Assembly: GCF_932526225.1 (NCBI RefSeq)
Contig: NC_064038.1
Location: 2,976,001-3,040,000 of the forward strand
Direction of reading: 5' to 3'
Source of the DNA: Nematostella vectensis
Taxonomy: Eukaryota; Cnidaria; Anthozoa; Actiniaria; Edwardsiidae
Length of the DNA: 64,000 bases
Each line of letters starts with the position of its first letter. The stretch's first letter is position 1. The position numbers and the translations under genes were made by a program. This document shows, one piece after another, positions 1-12,300 of this stretch. Below the pieces are notes generated by a model. The model saw only the letters and a list, made by a program, of their open reading frames with translations. It was not told the origin of the DNA and ran no database searches.

Positions 1-3000
1 AATCCTTGAGAATTAGCCTTATTATAGAATTAGCACTATCAGGTTAAACCCAAAGGATGACTTCAACACAAGTCTTGGGTTTATTTTTCAGTTTAATCCA
101 AGCCTATGCAGCTAGCTTGCCCATCCCACATGGAATTATACTGTGTACCATAAACAGACTTACCTGTTTTGAAGGGAATATAAACTTGAGCTGATCTGTA
201 GGGCTGGCTGGGGACTCTTCCGGTGGCTCATCCTCTTCTGGTACCGTCTCAAAAACTGCACTCAGAACTCGCTTCTTTGCCTTTCGCTGACTTAGGATGG
301 ACTCTGGAATGGGGGAGTCTAGAGATACGCCTGTCTCTTCTTCATCTTGATTTTCTTTTTCTTGATTCTTCTCCATTTCTGGTGGTTTGTTATATATTTT
401 TTGGATTTCATATATTTGTTCAGCACAATGAAATTAGGAGTAAAAAGAATATGTGTGTTTTTGTCAGTTTGTCATCTGTTTTATATTTTAAAAATATATG
501 GGTGTTTTCTAATGATAATATTATTGCAGAGCCCAGCACAAAGATAGTTGGGGATGACAGTGAAGGAGGTGAGGATGGTAAAGGTGGGTGCTTCAGAGGT
601 ACATCTAGGCGTGGCTGCAGATGGAGGTGGAAGATGGAGATGACAGTGAAGGAGGTGAGGATGGTAAAGGTGGGTGCTTCAGAGGTACATCTAGGCATGG
701 CTGCAGATGGAGGTGGAAGATGGAGATGACAGTGAAGGAGGTGAGGATGGTAAAGGTGGGTGCTTCAAAGGTACATCTAGGCGTGGCTGCAGATGGAGGT
801 GGAAGATGGAGATGACAGTGAAGGAGGTGAGGATGGTAAAGGTGGGTGCTTCAGAGGTACATCTAGGCGTGGCTGCAGATGGAGGTGGAAGATGGAGATG
901 ACAGTGAAGGAGGTGAGGATGGTAAAGGTGGGTGCTTCAAAGGTACATCTAGGCGTGGCTGCAGATGGAGGTGGAAGATGGGGATGACAGTGAAGGAGGT
1001 GAGGATGGTAAAGGTGGGTGCTTCAGAGGTACATCTAGGCGTGGCTGCAGATGGAGGTGGAAGATGGAGATGACAGTGAAGGAGGTGAGGATGGTAAAGG
1101 TGGGTGCTTCAGAGGTACATCTAGGCATGGCTGCAGATGGAGGTGGAAGATGGAGATGACAGTGAAGGAGGTGAGGATGGTAAAGGTGGGTGCTTCAAAG
1201 GTACATCTAGGCATTGCTGCAGATGGAGGTGGAAGATGGAGATGACAGTGAAGGAGGTGAGGATGGTAAAGGTGGGTGCTTCAGAGGTACATCTAGGCGT
1301 GGCTGCAGATGGAGGTGGAAGATAGAGAGGGGGCAGCAGCATACCGTCAATTCTACCGCATTAGGGCGGAGTCTCAAGATTTTGAACCCCTTCTCTCGCC
1401 CTCCTTCGTTGAGCACCAGGTCTCTAGCTTTTTAGATTAATATATAGCTGCCAAAAAATTACTCTATAGAAAATCCACATTTTGACTATTTTCTATTAAA
1501 ATATTTTTAAAAAACAATAATTTCCTTGCGTAGCGCAATTTATCTAACACCCTCGCGAGACCTATAAGTGAATTTGTGCAGGAGTATACCTGGGAGGGTA
1601 TACCCATCTCTTCCCCCAAACAAAAATTATCAAAACTTTGATTTTCTGGGGTTCAAAGGTATGCCAGAGGTAAGTGGTCATGAGGGAGCAGAAGCAGAAG
1701 GGGCTGGGAGGTGGGGGCTACAGGGGGATGGTGGGGGGAGGTGGGGGCTACAGGGGGATGGTGGGGGGAGGTGGGGGCTACAGGGGGATGGTGGAGGGAG
1801 GTGGGGGCTACAGGGGGATGGTGGGGGGAGGTGGGGGCTACATGGGGATGGTGGAGGGAGGTGGGGGCTACAGGGGGATGGTGGAGGGAGGTGGGGGCTA
1901 CAGGGGGATGGTGGAGGGAGGTGGGGGCTACAGGGGGATGGTGGAGGGAGGTGGGGGCTACAGGGGGATGGTGGAGGGAGGTGGGGGCTACAGGGGGATG
2001 GTGAGGGAGGTGGGGGCTACAGGGGGATGGTGGAGGGAGGTGGGGGCTACATGGGGATGGTGGAGGGAGGTGGGGGCTACAGGGGGATGGTGAGGGAGGT
2101 GGGGGTTACAGGGGGATGGTGGAGGGAGGTGGGGGCTACAGGGGGATGGTGGAGGGAGGTGGGGGCTACAGGGGGATGGTGGAGGGAGGTGGGGGCTACA
2201 GGGGGATGGTGGAGGGAGGTGGGGGCTACAGGGGGATGGTGGAGGGAGGTGGGGGCTACAGGGGGATGGTGGAGGGAGGTGGGGGCTACAGGGGGATGGT
2301 GGAGGGAGGTGGGGGCTACAGGGGGATGGTGGAGGGAGGTAGGGGCTACAGGGGGATGGTGGGGGGATGGTGGAGGGAGGTGGGGGCTACAGGGGGATGG
2401 TGGAGGGAGGTGGGGGCTACAGGGGGATGGTGGGGGGAGGTGGGGGCTACAGTGGGATGGTGGATGGTGGAGGGATAGGGTGCAAAGGAGGGAGGTGGGG
2501 ATAATAGAGGGAGGTTTAAAGTAGGAGCTGCAGAGAAACCTGGGTGTGGCAGCAGGGGTGGCAGAAGGAGGCAGTGGCTTTCACTCTACCGTAATATAAC
2601 CATTTGCAGTGGCTTTCACTCTACCGTAATATAACCATTATCAGTGGCTTTCACTCTACCGTAATATAACCATTTGCAGTGGCTTTCACTCTACCGTAAT
2701 ATAACCATTTGCAGTAGACACTCAGCACAAGACAACAACAACAGGGGGTCATTTCAGTTGCAGGTGAAAAAAAGCAGTCCCACCAATGAATAACACAGTG
2801 ATAACATTACCATTTGCTTGCTCATGAAAATCTGCCAGAGGGTTCCCCATCATGGCAACATGGTACTCCTTGTACTCAAGAGTCTTCATCTCATCTATGA
2901 ACTGAGACCAGGTGCTGAGGAGCAGAATAGGGAAAAATTCACTACTACACTATTCAACATGTTGTTTTTAGTTCAAGAACTGCAGTTGTAAGCTACATCT

Positions 3001-6000
3001 GGTTTTACCAGTGCTGTGGCAGGCCTCGAAATATTGGAGGGGCACAATACAGAAACATTAAGAAAATATAGGACACAGCCATGCCCCTCCTGGTCATATC
3101 CTTATAATTTATGAAAATATTGGGAGGGGCACGTGCCCCCAGCGCCCCAACCCCTGCTACAGCCGTGTTTACAGCCAGTCATTATCACAGCCAAGTCCTA
3201 ATTTGAGTAATAAAGACTAAAACTGGTGGTACCAAACTGATTATCCATAACAAAGGAAAAGTATCACATTTGATTGTGTAAAAAAAGATAATCAAAATGA
3301 AAAAAGGTTGCACTGTGTCCTAACACACAATGAATCATGGGTAACTTACAAATGTCAACATTTCTGTGAGTGCCTTGAAGCACATTATGAATTTGTCTTG
3401 TCAGATTTGTTTGTTCATTTATTTCATATCCATGGTGCAATATAAATTTATTGAAAAACAAGAAAACTCCTCCATATTTCTGAAATCCACTCCCTGAACT
3501 TACTGCCGTGATCGATCCCTTATTTTTGCCATGTCTGCCTTTTTATCATCTTCATCATCACTTATCTCTGCCAACTCTGACATCCGTTGCTTGAAGTCCC
3601 CTTCACTCATATGGCTAAAATTGCTTTCCATGTCATCTTCACTGTGGCCATCAACACCATACAGTATCAAAGGGTAAAGATTTATAAGTTAAAAAAATTT
3701 CATAGAAAACTGACTACAATCAGGATGAGAAATATTCTGGTTTAGCGGTGTAAAACATGTTTTCCTATATTCATTACATTAGGGTTGTGCTACCATAAAA
3801 GGTAGTATGTATATATTTAAGGCTATGTATCCTAAATGGGTTTATATTTCATGCCTTTCTGTTCTGAAAAGGCTTCCCATTTTATTATTTTGTATTCCCA
3901 TGAATTGTCAAGTAGAATTTTGTTGCCAAGCCTTTTTTTTTCTCACGTGACTTCAGAGGTTTGGGAGTTTTTGGATTTTTGTCAATTGTTTGTCGTTGTC
4001 CTTAACAGGATATAAAAGTTGGTATTCTTATCCTAAATAGGGTCAACTTACCTACCCTCGTGGTACACCTATACCCAAACAGGGGCCCAGGGGGTGCAAT
4101 GATGATAAAGAAAGAGAAAATAAAATATGTCAGGACTTACTCAGCATTTCCTTGTTTGATGAATTCACATCTGATCTTTGCACCAAGCTTGGCAACTGAA
4201 ACCTTTTTAGATTGTGGCTTAAATTCCATCTCCAGATCAAATCTGTATATTAAACCACCCAAAATTGTATTATTTCAAAATCTTGAAAATGAAATAATTA
4301 CATTACAGGACTGTTGCAAACAAGAGAAAGACAACTGACCCCTAGTTGAGTCTATGTAGTAGTATGTAGTGCGGCCCCTCAAATTCAAGGAATGATACCT
4401 GGTGCCTTGCCCTCAGACAGAATTTTCTAGCTACAGCCACACCATATTCAACTTACTCATTTGTATCAGGAGATGCAAAGTCTGCCATGTTACAAGAAAA
4501 AAGTGCAAGCTTCTTGCGATCTGCTTCCGAACCCTGGCTTATAAAAAGGTGTTTGTTAGAAACCCGATAATCTCTGCAGGAACAATTCAAAAAGGCTAGT
4601 ATTCTACTTACATGGCTCTCAATAACAAAGAAATATTCCTTCTTCTTGAAACTTCCTGCACTATCCTGAAATTATCAAAATAAAATAAAGAAGAGATTGT
4701 ACCCATTTTGGTAAATACAGTGATATCAAAAACTACTTAATTTGATTGTACTTGATTTGAGCTGTGAATGACCCTCTTACAGAAATACAGTATTATACTC
4801 CATTATTGTCCCTAAAATTAATCAAGCAATCAAAGTTCTATTGAATGCAACAACTGTTGATTTACATAATTATCAGTTCTTTTTCACAGAAAATGCTTTT
4901 CATTTTAGAAAAAAAGTTTCATCAAACATTCATGTGCAATGTACATATTTTGCTGTTAGGTACTCATGTAAAACATTGTGTGCACGCTTTATTATATTAT
5001 TCAATCAGACCTAGACATTTCTATGATGCCACTTTGATCTCTCACATATTCATAACAGAAAAAGTGTTCACGGTTATGTTTTATAAAATTGTTTTTGCCT
5101 TTAACCACCTAGTCAAACATGCTCACACGAGACTTAGATTTCAGACATACATGTCTTAATGTTTAGCCAGGCTTTAACATTTATGTACTGTTACTAAAAT
5201 CTTGGAAATTCTAACCTTGTAAAGAGTAACAACAAGTTCCACAGCATTTGGAGGCATCCAGACTGCATTATAAATGAACAGCCCAGACATTGGATCCACG
5301 TAGGATGCCTTGACACTCGGCTATCAAACACAATGTCACACTTGGCTATCAAACACAATGTCACACTTGGCTATCAAACACAATGTCACACTTGGCTATC
5401 AAACACAATGTCACACTTGGCTATCAAACACAATGTCACACTTTGGCTATTAAACACAATGTCACACTTAGCCATCAAACACAATGTCACACTTGGCTAT
5501 CAAACACAATGTCACACTTTGGCCATCAAACACAATGTCACACTTTGGCTATCAAACACAATGTCACACTTAGCCATCAAACACAATGTCACACTTGGCT
5601 ATCAAACACAATGTCACACTTGGCTATCAAACACAATGTCACACTTTGGCTATTAAACACAATGTCACACTTGGCTATCAAACACAATGTCACACTTTGG
5701 CTATTAAACACAATGTCACACTTGGCCATCAAACACAATGTCACACTTGGCTATCAAACACAATGTCACACTTGGCTATCAAATCCAATGTCACACTTGG
5801 CTATCAAACACAATATCACACTTGGCCATCAAACACAATGTCACACTTTGGCTATCAAACCCAATGTCACACTTGGCTATCAAACACAATGTCACACTTG
5901 GCCATCAAACACAATGTCACACTTGGCCATCAAACACAATGTCACACTTGGCCATCAAACACAATGTCACACTTGGCTATCAAACCCAATGTAACACTTG

Positions 6001-7239
6001 GCTATCAAACACAATGTCACACTTGGCTATCAAACACAATGTCACACTTGGCTATCAAACACAATGTCACACTTGGCTATCAAACACAATGTCACACTTG
6101 GCTATCAAACACAATGTCCCACTTGGCCATCAAACACAATGTCACACTTGGCCATCAAATACAATGTCACACTTGGCTATCAAACACAATGTCACACTTG
6201 GCCATCAAACACAATGTCACACTTGGCCATCAAACACAATGTCACACTTGGCCATCAAACACAACGTCACACTTTGGCTATTAAACACAATGTCACACTT
6301 GGCTATCAAACACAATGTCACACTTGGCTATCAAACACAATGTCACACTTGGCCATCAAACACAATGTCACACTTGGCCATCAAACACAATGTCACACTT
6401 GGCTATCAAACACAATGTCACACTTGGCCATCAAACACAATGTCACACTTGGCTATCAAACACAATGTCACACTTGGCTATCAAACACAATGTCACACTT
6501 GGCTTCGGCCTCCCACAAAACACATATACTGACCTTTTGAGAAGTCTTTGATCTGTGGCTTCTGAACCAGACCACATTAACATCTTTTGGCTTCCTAAAC
6601 ACAAACAAAATTATAGTATTCAACAGGTCAATTGACAATCAAAATTCAAATAGGTTACAAATTGATAATCACTGTTATCAACTACCGCTAATAATTGATA
6701 TCAACTATCGTCAGATTTATCAATTGCCTTTTGATTATCAAACTTTATCAATGAGTGACTTCGGGTTGTTAGGCAATCATTAGCACTTTTAATATAACTT
6801 AAAACTATGCAAGCTTTTCATCAGTGCTCAACAAGTACTTATACTATTTCTTTGGTTAGTAAAGTACTTCCTGGTGTAATAGAATACATGTCACCCGATC
6901 AAAAATAAGATACGTGCTCATAAAAATTTAGTTATTGGAAGAACAAATTGCAAAACAACAGATAAGTGATCCCTAACGATAGCTTCTCGCATGACACGAA
7001 GCTACACCAGATCTTACTCACTGTTTGTTTGTTGATCACTGGATTGCGGCCAACTTACGATCTCAGTGACATAAATGTATGCACCGGCAATACTTTAACA
7101 CTCACCATGCATCATGGCACTGCAAATCCACGTATTCGTAAGTCACGGTGAACCTTAACTTGCACGCAAATTTGCCTTTTAGCTGTCTTGCGATAGTTTT
7201 TTTGACCCCGCGCATGGCGCGTTGTGATTTCGAATTCAT
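1..7239 (-). CDS. EHBP1: EHBP1-like protein, N-terminal part (9 exons, runs off left edge)
   Basis: EH-domain-binding protein 1 family. In vertebrates the family links EHD proteins and Rab8/10 membranes to actin during endocytic recycling. Exons (minus strand): 7239-7106, 6594-6534, 5308-5216, 4665-4612, 4533-4457, 4242-4141, 3641-3504, 2914-2811, 378-164. Together they encode 326 residues, all with AG/GT borders and matching phases; the next exon lies off the window. The product starts MNSKSQRAMRGVKK. It then shows the C2-NT (N-terminal C2) domain: CKLRFTVTYEYVDLQC, KDVNVVWFRSHRSKTS, AVWMPPNAVELVVTLYKD, KKEYFFVIES, KKLALFSCNMADFASP and LEMEFKPQSKKVSVAKLG. These align block by block with the human EHBP1 N-terminus as I remember it. 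An acidic linker follows (EDDMESNFSHMSEGDFKQRM, SDDEDDKK), then a Glu/Pro-rich stretch. The calponin-homology and coiled-coil bMERB parts must lie to the left. EHBP1L1 is an equally possible orthologue name. The start ATG is the first one in an otherwise good exon 1. Introns 2 and 8 are packed with minisatellites. Confidence 0.85.
553..1324. repeat. 86-bp minisatellite, about 9 copies (EHBP1 intron 8)
   Basis: Near-identical 86-bp units begin GATGACAGTGAAGGAGG and differ mainly at two or three positions (cttcagagg/cttcaaagg, aggcgtgg/aggcatgg). The period is not a multiple of three, and overlapping 64-residue open frames recur every 86 bp, so these are not genes. The array begins about 175 bp from exon 9. 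Confidence 0.95.
1705..2474. repeat. 30-bp G-rich minisatellite, about 26 copies (EHBP1 intron 8)
   Basis: The unit is roughly GTGGGGGCTACAGGGGGATG plus GTGGAGGGAG. Variants have GTGGGGGGAG, one-base deletions (around 2003 and 2092) and CATGGGG. The plus strand carries regular runs of five G. The unit length is divisible by three, so long glycine-rich frames appear on the plus strand, but nothing suggests they are translated. Confidence 0.95.
2572..2713. repeat. 35-bp tandem repeat, 4 copies
   Basis: Four copies of a unit starting CAGTGGCTTTCACTCTACC start at 2572, 2607, 2642 and 2677. They lie in EHBP1 intron 8, about 100 bp from the exon 8 donor. Confidence 0.9.
3006..3166. mobile_element. 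MITE-like element, GGCCGTAGC family (degenerate copy)
   Basis: The left end (GCTGTGGCAGGCC, then TATTGGAGGGGCAC) and the right end (reverse complement GGCTGTAGCAGGGG, then GTGCCCCTCCCAATATT) are imperfect inverted repeats. The same end motif recurs at 7698, 24288, 25904, 27334, 39968 and 48427. This copy lies in EHBP1 intron 7. Confidence 0.6.
5311..6505. repeat. 25-bp minisatellite, about 48 copies (fills EHBP1 intron 2)
   Basis: The unit is CAATGTCACACTTGGCTATC plus AAACA, with GGCCATC and TTGGCTATT variants. It starts directly at the 3' end of intron 2: the AG of the exon 3 acceptor (5309-5310) sits in a degenerate first unit, and the array nearly reaches the exon 2 donor at 6533. Long open frames of repeated NTMSHLAIKH type are by-products of the repeat. 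Confidence 0.95.
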
Positions 7240-9381
7240 TTCTCGTCTTCCTTTGATTTCTACAAACGTTTAGCACATCTATAAATAAGTTCCTGTATTG
7301 AGTTCTACCGATCCTGTCCCATCACTTCCCGTAGATCGCGGGTGTTGATAGTAACGTCCTATTTTGGAAGGAAATTGTTCACATTTTTTCACTCAAAAAG
7401 CGCGGTTTTGTAGAGGAAGCTATCACTTCGAAGTCATTTCCGTCTAGTGCCAAGCCCCGGATGTGACTAATCTCACAGGGTACCCACGACTTCCCTTGGT
7501 ACCAGAGGCTCAAGCTTTACTGCGTAGCGCGGCCATTTTTCTCGCTCGCTCTCTATTCCTCCTGAAACTCTACAGAAACGCTTGCTACGCAGGCTATACT
7601 CAAAAGAGCAGCGAAGAGGGGACAAGAGGTGGACAGAAGCACGCTTGTTTTGTCCTATCCTCAATAGTACGAGTACCCATGTTAATACTTAAAATACAGG
7701 GCCGTAGCAAGGGGTGGGGCACTGTGGACATGTGTCCCCCAAATATTAAAAAAATATATATAAGGAAATGAACAGTAGGGGAGTGACTGTGCCCTACGAT
7801 ATTTTCTTTTATTTTTTATTGTGCCCCAATCTTACGTGGCCTGCTACGGCTCTGAAATAATGACTTGAATACAGGACTACAAATATAACCAGGGATTTTC
7901 TGATGACTTTATTTCCTCATTGCAACCAGCTGCAGAATAGAATATAACTCTATCTGTTAATAAATAATATTGTGATAGGAGAAGCAATATCAGGGAGTGA
8001 TTTGTACAAAGGTTACTTTTAGATGCTACATATTTACATATGCAACAATCACTTCACAACCAAGAGCTTTAAAAGTCTTTATCAATTTCAATGTTGGAGA
8101 TCATATGCTTTTTTGTCATATTCAAGTTGAAATTAGAGAAGTTTTCATCAGACTATGAAAAAAAGTCTCTAGGCCCTTTAGGATCTAATTGTGCAATTCC
8201 TGTTTCACAATTGGATGAAAATCACTATATTTAAACATTATTGACAATATTTCCATTTTTGAAAGTTGTATTTGTAAAGATTTATTGCATTAGCCTCTGT
8301 AACAAAAAGTGACTGATGAGTGACTGCTTAAGGCAAAATATCTTATATGGGATGAAGCAGATATAAATTTTGCTGTTTTAAGGCAAACGAAAAGAAGAAT
8401 GTGAAGCTTCTAGTTACTGTTGAAATTAGTGATTGTTACAGTTCATAGATGCTATCTTGCCTTTGATGACTGCATTCAAGCTGGAATGAAACAGAAGGGG
8501 ATGGGGGGGATGAACTCCCTCACTCTGGTCCCAGCTTGCAAACAGTCATAAAAAAAAACAAAAAACAAGACAACAGCCATGAACCATAGCAATTGCTAAT
8601 TTCAACACCAAGGTGTCACTGAACAGGTTAAATCTAAATAGGTTGAAAATACCTAAAATAGGATATTGCATATTTTAGTAGAGCCAAATAAATTGGAAAT
8701 TTTGTTTTGCCAAGGTATAAAATATAATTTTCAATGAGAAATAGACCAGCTGAAATATGCTCAGTAGAAACATTATTGAGAATGCTTGTAACTGTTAAGA
8801 CTGCACATTTATATGCAGCTGTTATTGTTTACACAAAATACCATAGTTGTCTTTCAATTATATTCTATTAACATTAACTCCATCTATATCTTTGTTAAAG
8901 TACTTTTTCTACCTTTTTGGATAGCTAATTCTGAGATAACGGCTCATCCTAATAGTGGAGTAACTACACACTTACACCAGGGATGTCGTCAATGACAAGG
9001 CTACACTATTAAGAGAACCTAAGAAAAGCTCTGGAACACAGGAGATATCCTCAACATAGCCTGAACAAAGATTAAAGCCTCTCACTTGTGTAGTCTGCTT
9101 ATTGTCTAACCAATACGTTTTTATGTTAAAACAAGTGCTGTCTTGTTGATCAAACAATAGTGGCATTCCACACCCAAATAAGGAGCATATTTACCATACT
9201 ATTCAAATTACAAAGTACCAGAGCTGCATACTAGGCCATCTCCAATGCAACCTAATCTTTACGAGCTCCTTATCATTTATCAAAGTACAATGTAAACTTA
9301 AGTTAACTACTTCATGGCAAACAGACAGGCTACATCCTGCTTCATGGCAAACAGGCTATATCCTGCTTCATGGCAAACAGG
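7240..9381. other. Intergenic region between EHBP1 start and GATAD2 stop
   Basis: This holds the presumed EHBP1 promoter and 5' UTR (7240 to about 7450) and the 3' UTR and downstream DNA of GATAD2. A MITE-like element lies at 7698-7856. A short direct repeat (CTTCATGGCAAACAGGCTA type, three copies, 9310-9385) runs into the GATAD2 stop codon. Open frames here are short and show no homology I recognise. Confidence 0.6.
7698..7856. mobile_element. MITE-like element, GGCCGTAGC family
   Basis: It begins CAGGGCCGTAGCAAGGGG and ends TGCTACGGCTCTG (reverse complement CAGAGCCGTAGCA), giving terminal inverted repeats around an AT-rich core of about 160 bp. It has no coding capacity. The ends match the other family members in the window. 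Confidence 0.7.
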
Positions 9382-12300
9382 CTATATCCTACTTGAGCTG
9401 TACCCAAGAGACTGTGCAGGTAGCGACGGAATCATGTCCAGTAAATACTGCCGATCTGAATCAGATACATAACTGTGGTGGTGCTGTGGTTTGTGTGAGT
9501 GGTGATGTTGGGTGTTCAGGTAAGGGTGCCACCTGATGTCTGCCTGGTGCCGTGCTACCTCCAACTCCTGTTGTTGTTGTTGTATGTGCTGCTGCTGTAG
9601 CTGAAATAACAGAGAGTCAGAGTGTTGTTGTCCGTGATGGTGGTAGATGCCTGGCTGAACGTGCTGGTGATGGCGGTGGAGGATACCCTGGGAGTGAGAC
9701 ACATGGTGGTGTTGGTGCCCTGAGCTACTTGACGAGCTTGAACCCTTTTGCGACTGGGGTTTAGGTGCAATCGGGGTAACCTCACCCATCTTTTGCTCTA
9801 TCTCTTGCTCCTGCTTTAAAGCTTTCAGAAACGCAGCCTTCAGCCGAGCAGTGTGCTCTGCCTTCAACTCCTTTTTGACATTCACAGTGCTGCACTTTTC
9901 GCACATTAAGACTCCTTCCTTATTCTTTGGCTTTGCCTTCCAACCAGGAGTAAAATCAGTTCCACACTGACCACACAGTGAGGGACTAGAAAGTTCTGAG
10001 CCGCCTGTTACCGACTTTTTATGGGCGAGCACATCAACAACCATCTCAAAGCCTACAAGAGTCATAAACTCCGTGCTGTTGAGACTTGGGAGGAAGGACC
10101 ACTCTGGCGGTGGTGGTTTGGGTGGTGGAATCTGCAGTAATGTCTTCTCCAGCTGTTTGCGAAGCGCCATCTTGGCTGCTGCTTGTTTCCCTGCACTCAT
10201 TGCCTGGGAAAGGGAAGCCTTGTTGGGGCCAGTAGAACCATGTGCAGGGAAACTAGAGTAGCCAGAAGGAGAGGAAGAAGATGCGCCAGTAGAGGAGTTA
10301 GCCCGTACCGGGGTAGGTCTGACAGGGCTGGACTGACTTGATGCTGTGTAAACAGATGCCTGGTTACCTGTACGCATATAGAGAGGCGTAGGGTGAATCA
10401 GGTTGGTGCTCATTGAGCTAATGACATTCTGCAAGTCTTTAATAGCAGATGTGCCAGTGCAGGGAGAGGCTGCAGACCCCTTGATACTCTGAACAGTACT
10501 TGGTTGTTTGGCAGTGTTTAGGCTTGAAGCATGCTGTGACTGTTGAACTCCAACCTTTGGAAGAAGTTTGGGTTGGATAGCAATTGGGGGCTGGTAAGTT
10601 CCAGCTGTTGTGACATGCGTCTTTAGGGGGGGTGGGGGAGGAAGACCTTGTCCTTTCTTTGATGGAAGCTGCCCAACAGACTTGGTGGAAAACTGCATGG
10701 ACGACAGCAGTTTCTCGTTCTCTTTCTCTTTCTGGTACTTTGAGGTGTTTCTAGATGTGTCATTTTGGGCAGCCTGTAGCCTCTTCAGAAGCATAAGCTT
10801 AGCTTCTTCATTCCGTAATTCTTGTCTCAATTCCTCAATCAACTGCTCCTTCGCCTGGAGTTCATTGTCATCCTCCAGTTCGTCTTCATCCACAACCTCA
10901 GGTGTCCCTGGGTTGGACTCATCACTGTTCACCCCATTTATAACAATTGCAGCATCTCCATTGAGCTTTTGCTTGGGGGGTTCAGTGTTTTTAAGTTTCG
11001 GTGCCCTCAAGAAGTCCACAATGCTCTCTTTAGGCTTGTGAGGAATCAGTGGTCTTTTATCCACACCATTGGACATTGATTCCTTTTTCTTGGATTTGAC
11101 AGAGCTCAGCCCTAGCTTAGCAAGCATGTCCTCCTGGGAGATGCACTCATCAGAATCTGAGCCCTCTTTTACCACACCCTCCTTATCTGCTAAGGTGTCA
11201 CCCTTTTTGACACCCTCATCAGGTTTTTCCTTAACAATACCAAGTTTAGTGTCGTTTGGCTTCTCCTCTGTGGGATTACTCATGTCACTGTCAGGTTTAG
11301 GGGCAGTGAGGTCCATAGGTTCTTGGACATCAGTAGGGTTTGCTGAGATTTTATCAGAATCATCATCTGAAGATATCTCAACAACATCATCCTTGTCTGA
11401 CTTGGTTGATCTGCTAAAAGGGAGAAGAAGTGTTAGAATTTCATGCATCCAATTGGAGTGCTTTGCATAAGCCCCTTACTTTAAAATGAGAAATGAAAGA
11501 TAGAAGAAATAATTAAAGTAAGTTTTATAAGATACCGTATGGAGTAGCATCAATGATAATACAAGTGTACAGTAATGAATAATTTTTCAATAGCAACAAA
11601 TTCAAAATGGAAACCAACTTGTTTCATTTTCTAGACAGTATTCAATATTTTACCCTCTAATGAATAAAATTCACCTGGAAAGCTGAATCATAATAATGTA
11701 CACCAGAGAGAGAACAATACAGTTCAACAGTAAGCCTAGCAGTCAATCAAAACTCTAGAAGCCAGGTCTGTCAATAATATATTAATAAACACAGCACAAA
11801 GGAATATGTTAGGGGCAACAGCTGAATCAATATAACAGACAACATATACCTTAATAACAAAGTTCATAGATCTTCAGTGGCACACATCTTAAAGGGGAGG
11901 ATTTAACATGGTAGCCTTAAAGTAATCCTGTCTGGGCATTTCATCTTATGGTGGTTTGCCCTTAACTCCTAGAAGTTTTCTTCATTGAAAACATAAGCAG
12001 TAATAGAATTAGACTCTAAAGGAACAGATAATTTAAGATTGTAAATGTAATGGAAATACAGATTCAAGACATAGATGATATTCCACTGATGAAATAAAAA
12101 GAAATATTTGAAATTTCATCTCATTTTAAGAGATTAAAACAAAGAGATGAGTGATCTGAGTGCACTATTTGAATGTTTAGTCTATAAATTTAATGCTGAG
12201 CCATTAATATTAAAAAGCTAACTAAAAACAAAGTTGCTTCAATTAAAGTAGAGAAAGGGTTAGGGGTTTGCTATTCTGCACTCTAATATTAAAGAAAAGC

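Noticed and set aside
553-1324. Regular spacing considered as a CRISPR-like array
   Set aside because: The units are identical throughout with no repeat/spacer alternation, in a eukaryotic intron. It is an ordinary minisatellite.
1568-2524. 318-residue Gly/Trp-rich frame on the plus strand
   Set aside because: It is the translation of a 30-bp minisatellite inside an EHBP1 intron. All plus frames are open for the same reason, and there is no start context or conserved domain.
5333-6551. Repeated NTMSHLAIKH-type frames suggesting a repeat protein
   Set aside because: A 25-bp unit read in shifting frames, confined to EHBP1 intron 2. Several overlapping frames are equally open.
9382-11448. Taking the ATG at 11448 as the GATAD2 start
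   Set aside because: [11 protein letters not shown] is encoded by the polypyrimidine tract and acceptor. Exon 1 at 13634-13474 gives a better start and the correct phase.
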